A stretch of 36,970 nucleotides of DNA from Puteibacter caeruleilacunae. GTDB lineage: Bacteria; Bacteroidota; Bacteroidia; Bacteroidales; Prolixibacteraceae. Numbering within the stretch: position 1 is the stretch's first letter; every line of letters begins with the position of its first letter. The notes under the pieces are model-generated. The model was not told the DNA's origin and ran no database searches. It saw only the letters and a list, made by a program, of their open reading frames with translations. The position numbers and the translations under genes are program-made. This document shows positions 33,001-36,970 of the stretch, piece after piece. The stretch spans positions 1 through 36,970 of the forward strand of contig SJCO01000027.1 of assembly GCA_005217565.1 (NCBI GenBank). Direction: 5' to 3'.

Positions 33001-34083
33001 ATGAGCAGATTGGAGGATATATTTCAGCGAGCAGAATTCAGTAAAGAAGATCTTATTTACTTGCTTATGGCGGAAGGTGATGAACGCACTGAATTATTCA
33101 AAAGAGCCAATTCAATGAAGCATAAGATGATTGGTAACAAGGTATATTTTAGAGGCTTAATTGAATTCTCCAATATCTGTGATAAAGATTGTTTGTATTG
33201 CGGTATCCGATCTTCTAATAAGAATGTTACCAGATATCATGCAACCGATGAAGAGATTCTGTATGCTGCAAAATATGCATATGAGAATGACTATGCTTCA
33301 GTTGTTCTCCAAAGTGGTGAATTGGAGACTCCTGGATTTGTGAATCGTGTGGATAGACTTTTGAAAGAAATTAAGAAAATCTCGAATGGGGAGTTAGGTA
33401 TCACCTTATCTTGTGGAGAACAATCTGAGGAAACTTATAAAAGATGGTTTGAGAGTGGTGCGCATCGATACTTATTGCGAATTGAGACATCGAATGAAGA
33501 TTTGTATTATCGTATACATCCTAAAAATGAAAAGCATGATTATGCTAAAAGATTAAAGGCGTTAGAGTCGTTACGGAAGTGTGGGTATCAGGTTGGCTCA
33601 GGAGTAATGGTAGGATTACCATTTCAAAATGTAGAAGATCTGGCAGAGGACTTGTTGTTCCTAAAAAGAATAGATGTTGATATGTGTGGATTGGGGCCTT
33701 TCTTAGAGCATGAAGATACACCACTTTATCAATATAAAGATCAGTTATGGCCTAAGCTTAAGCGATTTGATATGGCACTAAAGATGCTGGCATGTTTGAG
33801 ACTACTTATGCCTGATATTAATATTGCAGCTGCAACAGCATTACAAGCTATTGATCCTGTTGGACGAGAGAAAGCTGTTACATTAGGGGCCAATGTAATT
33901 ATGCCAAATTTAACTCCTTGTGAATACCGCGAAGAATATAGACTTTACGAAAACAAGCCTTGTTTGGATGAAGATGCCGATATGTGCAGAAATTGCTTAG
34001 AAGGAAGAATCGCATTAACGGGCGATGAAATTGGATATGGCGAGTGGGGGGATTCCTTGCACTTTAAAGAACGTAAAAGATAG
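33001..34083 (+). CDS. hydE: [FeFe]-hydrogenase H-cluster maturase HydE
   Basis: HydE is a radical SAM enzyme that helps build the H-cluster of [FeFe]-hydrogenase. The 360-residue protein has the radical SAM motif CDKDCLYC (C60, C64, C67) in SNICDKDCLYCGIRSSN, then SGELETPG and the HydE-type GVMVGLPFQ. It also has the C-terminal cysteines C321, C329 and C332 in the C-x7-C-x2-C spacing that binds the auxiliary cluster in the Thermotoga enzyme. HydF, HydG and the hydrogenase are not in the window. The product implies anaerobic hydrogen metabolism. Confidence 0.94.
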   Translation: MSRLEDIFQRAEFSKEDLIYLLMAEGDERTELFKRANSMKHKMIGNKVYFRGLIEFSNICDKDCLYCGIRSSNKNVTRYHATDEEILYAAKYAYENDYASVVLQSGELETPGFVNRVDRLLKEIKKISNGELGITLSCGEQSEETYKRWFESGAHRYLLRIETSNEDLYYRIHPKNEKHDYAKRLKALESLRKCGYQVGSGVMVGLPFQNVEDLAEDLLFLKRIDVDMCGLGPFLEHEDTPLYQYKDQLWPKLKRFDMALKMLACLRLLMPDINIAAATALQAIDPVGREKAVTLGANVIMPNLTPCEYREEYRLYENKPCLDEDADMCRNCLEGRIALTGDEIGYGEWGDSLHFKERKR

Positions 34084-34718
34084 AGAATAGATTTATCCCT
34101 TATATTAATGTTTACGAAGTTGGTTTCGAGTAATAAATTGTAACATGACCCAATGATTGATATGATCACATCAGACATAAAACCTATTAACGTGCTTATT
34201 AAGGACAATCCTCTACAGATATTGTAAAATAGTTTGATACACTTATGGGATGAATTTTCTTTTTAAAGATCATCATATTGATGTAGAAAGAGCAAAATAA
34301 AGAAACTAATAAAAGATATACTTGTCTGAAATAGAGCTCTTTTCTTGATTATATTTGAAGTGATTGTTTTAAATGTCCTGATTATTAGTGTGTTGAAGAG
34401 ATTTGTTCAAGTGTTGGAATGTGTTTAATAACATATAATAGAGTATTAGTAGCCCCTAACTTTCATGTTTAGAGTAGATTATCATCAGACAGAAGACCCT
34501 CATAATGAATGATATTTATGTTTGAATATCCATTTTAGATAATAATTCAGAACAATAAATTGAAACTCCCGTAATAAAAAATACTCAGCAGCTTATTTTA
34601 TTGATCTTATTAGCATAATCTTAGTTGTTAAACTAATTCTTTTTTGAGGGATTAAGAATTGGTGGTTTGCAATTGGGTTTTTACGAAACAGTAATAGTAC
34701 AACTAAATTTACTACGTT
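34084..34718. other. AT-rich intergenic region without an intact gene
   Basis: No intact gene is supported. Perfect -7-like boxes occur at 34350-34357 (TATATTTG) and 34517-34524 (TATGTTTG), without good -33 partners. Short frames at 34153-34226 and around 34238-34300 might be debris of a gene start. A 6-bp inverted repeat TTAGTT/AACTAA sits at 34621-34636. Confidence 0.4.
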
Positions 34719-36970
34719 ATGAGGGGAACATTTACTTCTCAGAAGGGAATGGTATGTCTGTTTTTCTTGCTATCGCTGCTATTATCAGTGCAACAAGGAA
34801 TGAGTCAAGTTAGTGTAACAGCAACAACTAACTCTAATACCATTAAAAATACATTGCAAGGAGCCGGTGTTACGATTACCAATATGAATACTAGTCAATT
34901 TGTGTATGGAACGTTTTCTAATGGTTTGTCAGGAGGGAACGGGCCAGTAATTGGAATCGCCAATGGAGTTGTAATGTCAACTGGAAATAATTCGAATGTT
35001 TCCAGAACAAGTAATGGCAATGCAATAATTGGTCCAAACGATAGCCATAGGGCAATGAGTGACATTCGAAATTTAGGTCAGGATTCGGATCTGGCTCAAA
35101 TAACGAATTTCAGGCAATATGACCAATCGGTATTGGAGTTCGATGTTGTTTGTGGATCAGAAGTCCTGGTTTTTGACTTTGTTTTTGGTTCAGAAGAATA
35201 TCCCGAATTTGTAGCCACAAGATTTAATGATGCTTTTGGTATTTTTGTAAGTGGACCAGGAATTAATGGTTCGTTTTCAAATAATGCTGAAAACATTGCC
35301 GTGTTGCCATCTGGCGCACGTTTTAGTATTAATGAAATCAATGGTGGTTATCCGGGAATTAAAAGGTATAACAATAGTAGTTGGGCAGCCAATTATGTAA
35401 CCACCAACAGTGGCTATTATGTATGGAATACTCCTATTGAAACAGAGACGCATTCAGGAGTAACTTATGCTGTAGATCCGGCAGAGGATGGTACAGATCT
35501 AGAAAACGATTTTGAAAATCTACAGGCTGATGGTTTTACCTCTGAAATACGTGCAGAAGTACGTGTGCAGCCGGGAAGCACTTATCATGTTAAGATGATA
35601 TTAGCAGATATGAGTGATAGTAAATATGATTCATATGTGTTCTTAAATGCACTAAGTTGTATTCAATATGATTTTGGTGATGCACCTCAGGTATATAATA
35701 CAGAGTCGAGTATTTCAAATGGTATTCCGTTAGGAGATGGAGCACGACATACAGTTAATGGTGTTATACCTGTTTATTTAGGAAGTCTCATTGATGTTGA
35801 GGGAAATGGTGTTGCTACAGTTGATGCCGATGGTGATGATATTGCAGGATCGGATGATGAAGATGGAGTAAGTTCATTTAGCATGCTGAAGACTTCAGAT
35901 AGTAGTTATTCTGTTTCTGTGGCTGCTGTAAATACCTCAGGAGAAGATGCTACCCTTATAGGGTGGATCGATTTTGATCAAGATGGAGATTTTGAAGAAA
36001 GCGAAGGTTCAGAGGCAGTAGTATCAGGTTCGGGCAACGTTACACTAACCTGGAGTAAAAGCCCGACGGGATTGCAAGGAACCATCCCGTCTGTGTTTCC
36101 TTCTGGAACTACGTATGCCAGATTTAGGATAACCAGAGATTCTGAAATGGAGAAAGATGATGGTGAGCGGGATACTTTTGATGATGGAGAGATTGAAGAC
36201 TATAAATTAACCGTTGTTGGTTTAGATTATGGAGATGCGCCGGAAAGTGGAACATCATTCCCAACTCTATTGGCTAGCAATGGTGCGAGACATTTAATTA
36301 CAAATGGATTGAAAATTGGAAGTTTAGTCGATGATGAGGCTGATGGATTACCTGCATCAGATGCAGGTGATTCAGGAACAACAGGAGATGATGGAGATGG
36401 TTCTGATGATGAGGATGGTGTAAGCATGTTGTCGTTTATTCAAGGGGCGACCGAGTCAATAACGGTTTCAGTAAGTGGAGCTGGTAATCTTACAGCTTGG
36501 ATCGATTGGAATGGTAATGGATCTTGGGCTGATATAGGAGAACAGATTGCAGCAGATGTGGTTGATGGTGGAGCAGGTGATGCAGATGGTTCTGTAAACG
36601 GAGAAATAGAGCTTGTGGTATCTGTTCCGTGTAGCGCTTCTATTGGCAATCGTTTTGCTCGCTTTAGATATAGTTCCGATACAGGTCTTTCATTTACAGG
36701 TGAGGCAAGCGACGGAGAGGTTGAGGATTACCAGGTAATGATTGTAAAGGACAATCAGAAGCCAGTATTTAGTGGCTGTCCTTCAGATCAACTAAACGTT
36801 GTAATGGATGCCGGTAAGTGTGGTGCAACGATCACATGGACCGATCCAACAGCAAATGATAACTGTGATGGAGCTATTACTCCGGTAAGAAGTGATGTGA
36901 CAGGCTTGAACAGTGGAGATCTGTTCCCAGAGGGTACAACAGTCATAAGCTGGACCGCAACCGATGTAGC
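34719..36970 (+). CDS. Large secreted surface protein, choice-of-anchor L, GEVED and HYR domains, 3' end outside window
   Basis: The frame is open for 750 codons to the window edge. A signal peptide (MRGTFTSQKGMVCLFF to about residue 30) precedes a choice-of-anchor L domain (about 35-310, with GPVIGIANGVVMSTGN and DFVFGSEEYPEFV). Two repeat units follow, each starting FGDAP or YGDAP and ending in a GEVED domain (WIDFDQDGDFEE...GEIEDYKL and WIDWNGNGSW...GEVEDYQV). The linkers are very acidic (SDDEDGV, DDGDGSDDEDGV) and may bind calcium. A HYR domain (PVFSGCPSDQ, about residue 685 on) is cut by the window. Proteins of this architecture are usually exported adhesins or matrix proteins, often with a type IX secretion tail that would lie beyond the window. 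Confidence 0.9.
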   Translation, partial: MRGTFTSQKGMVCLFFLLSLLLSVQQGMSQVSVTATTNSNTIKNTLQGAGVTITNMNTSQFVYGTFSNGLSGGNGPVIGIANGVVMSTGNNSNVSRTSNGNAIIGPNDSHRAMSDIRNLGQDSDLAQITNFRQYDQSVLEFDVVCGSEVLVFDFVFGSEEYPEFVATRFNDAFGIFVSGPGINGSFSNNAENIAVLPSGARFSINEINGGYPGIKRYNNSSWAANYVTTNSGYYVWNTPIETETHSGVTYAVDPAEDGTDLENDFENLQADGFTSEIRAEVRVQPGSTYHVKMILADMSDSKYDSYVFLNALSCIQYDFGDAPQVYNTESSISNGIPLGDGARHTVNGVIPVYLGSLIDVEGNGVATVDADGDDIAGSDDEDGVSSFSMLKTSDSSYSVSVAAVNTSGEDATLIGWIDFDQDGDFEESEGSEAVVSGSGNVTLTWSKSPTGLQGTIPSVFPSGTTYARFRITRDSEMEKDDGERDTFDDGEIEDYKLTVVGLDYGDAPESGTSFPTLLASNGARHLITNGLKIGSLVDDEADGLPASDAGDSGTTGDDGDGSDDEDGVSMLSFIQGATESITVSVSGAGNLTAWIDWNGNGSWADIGEQIAADVVDGGAGDADGSVNGEIELVVSVPCSASIGNRFARFRYSSDTGLSFTGEASDGEVEDYQVMIVKDNQKPVFSGCPSDQLNVVMDAGKCGATITWTDPTANDNCDGAITPVRSDVTGLNSGDLFPEGTTVISWTATDV

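Overview
The window comes from a low-GC member of the Bacteroidota, probably a marine anaerobe of the Marinilabiliales type. The signs are a SusC/SusD pair, promoters of the Bacteroidota form (TTG, about 19 bases, TAnnTTTG), the yicC-gmk-nadD gene order, a surface protein with choice-of-anchor and GEVED domains, and anaerobic enzymes (hybrid-cluster protein, 2-oxoacid:ferredoxin oxidoreductase, the [FeFe]-hydrogenase maturase HydE). The genus assignment is inference.

Bases 1-143 are the end of an rRNA operon (5S rRNA and its terminator). Bases 242-12456 form what looks like one catabolic island for phosphonates. On the minus strand lie a DUF5690/MFS-type transporter, 2-aminoethylphosphonate transaminase (phnW), an exported calcineurin-like phosphoesterase, an unknown secreted protein, SusC, SusD and the decayed tail of a class III aminotransferase. 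On the plus strand, divergent from phnW, lie an XRE-cupin regulator, a phosphonatase-like HAD hydrolase that keeps the Schiff-base lysine, and a zinc alcohol dehydrogenase of the type found beside phosphonate genes. Read together: outer-membrane capture and uptake, release of a head group outside the cytoplasm, import, transamination, C-P bond cleavage, and disposal of the aldehyde. A SusCD-linked phosphonate system of this kind is the best candidate here for an undescribed system.

Bases 12445-16928 hold maf and a nitrosative-stress unit: hcp, an iron-sulfur partner protein and a Crp/Fnr regulator. Two near-identical palindromic operators sit at exactly the same distance from the promoter -7 boxes of hcp and its partner.

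Bases 17453-28733 are an aromatic-acid region: an outer-membrane barrel, two phenylacetate-CoA ligase plus ACT-protein modules, two small or unknown membrane proteins, prephenate dehydratase, an aminotransferase and a four-subunit 2-oxoacid:ferredoxin oxidoreductase. A Phe-rich leader peptide followed by competing antiterminator and terminator hairpins precedes prephenate dehydratase. This is a textbook ribosome-mediated attenuator, and it suggests that at least pheA is a biosynthetic gene switched on by phenylalanine shortage. Together the genes could make phenylpyruvate both from prephenate and by reductive carboxylation of phenylacetyl-CoA.

Bases 28726-34083 carry housekeeping genes (nadD, gmk, yicC), two of the three AmmeMemoRadiSam genes, and hydE. 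After 635 bases without a convincing intact gene, a large secreted multidomain surface protein starts at 34719 and runs off the window.
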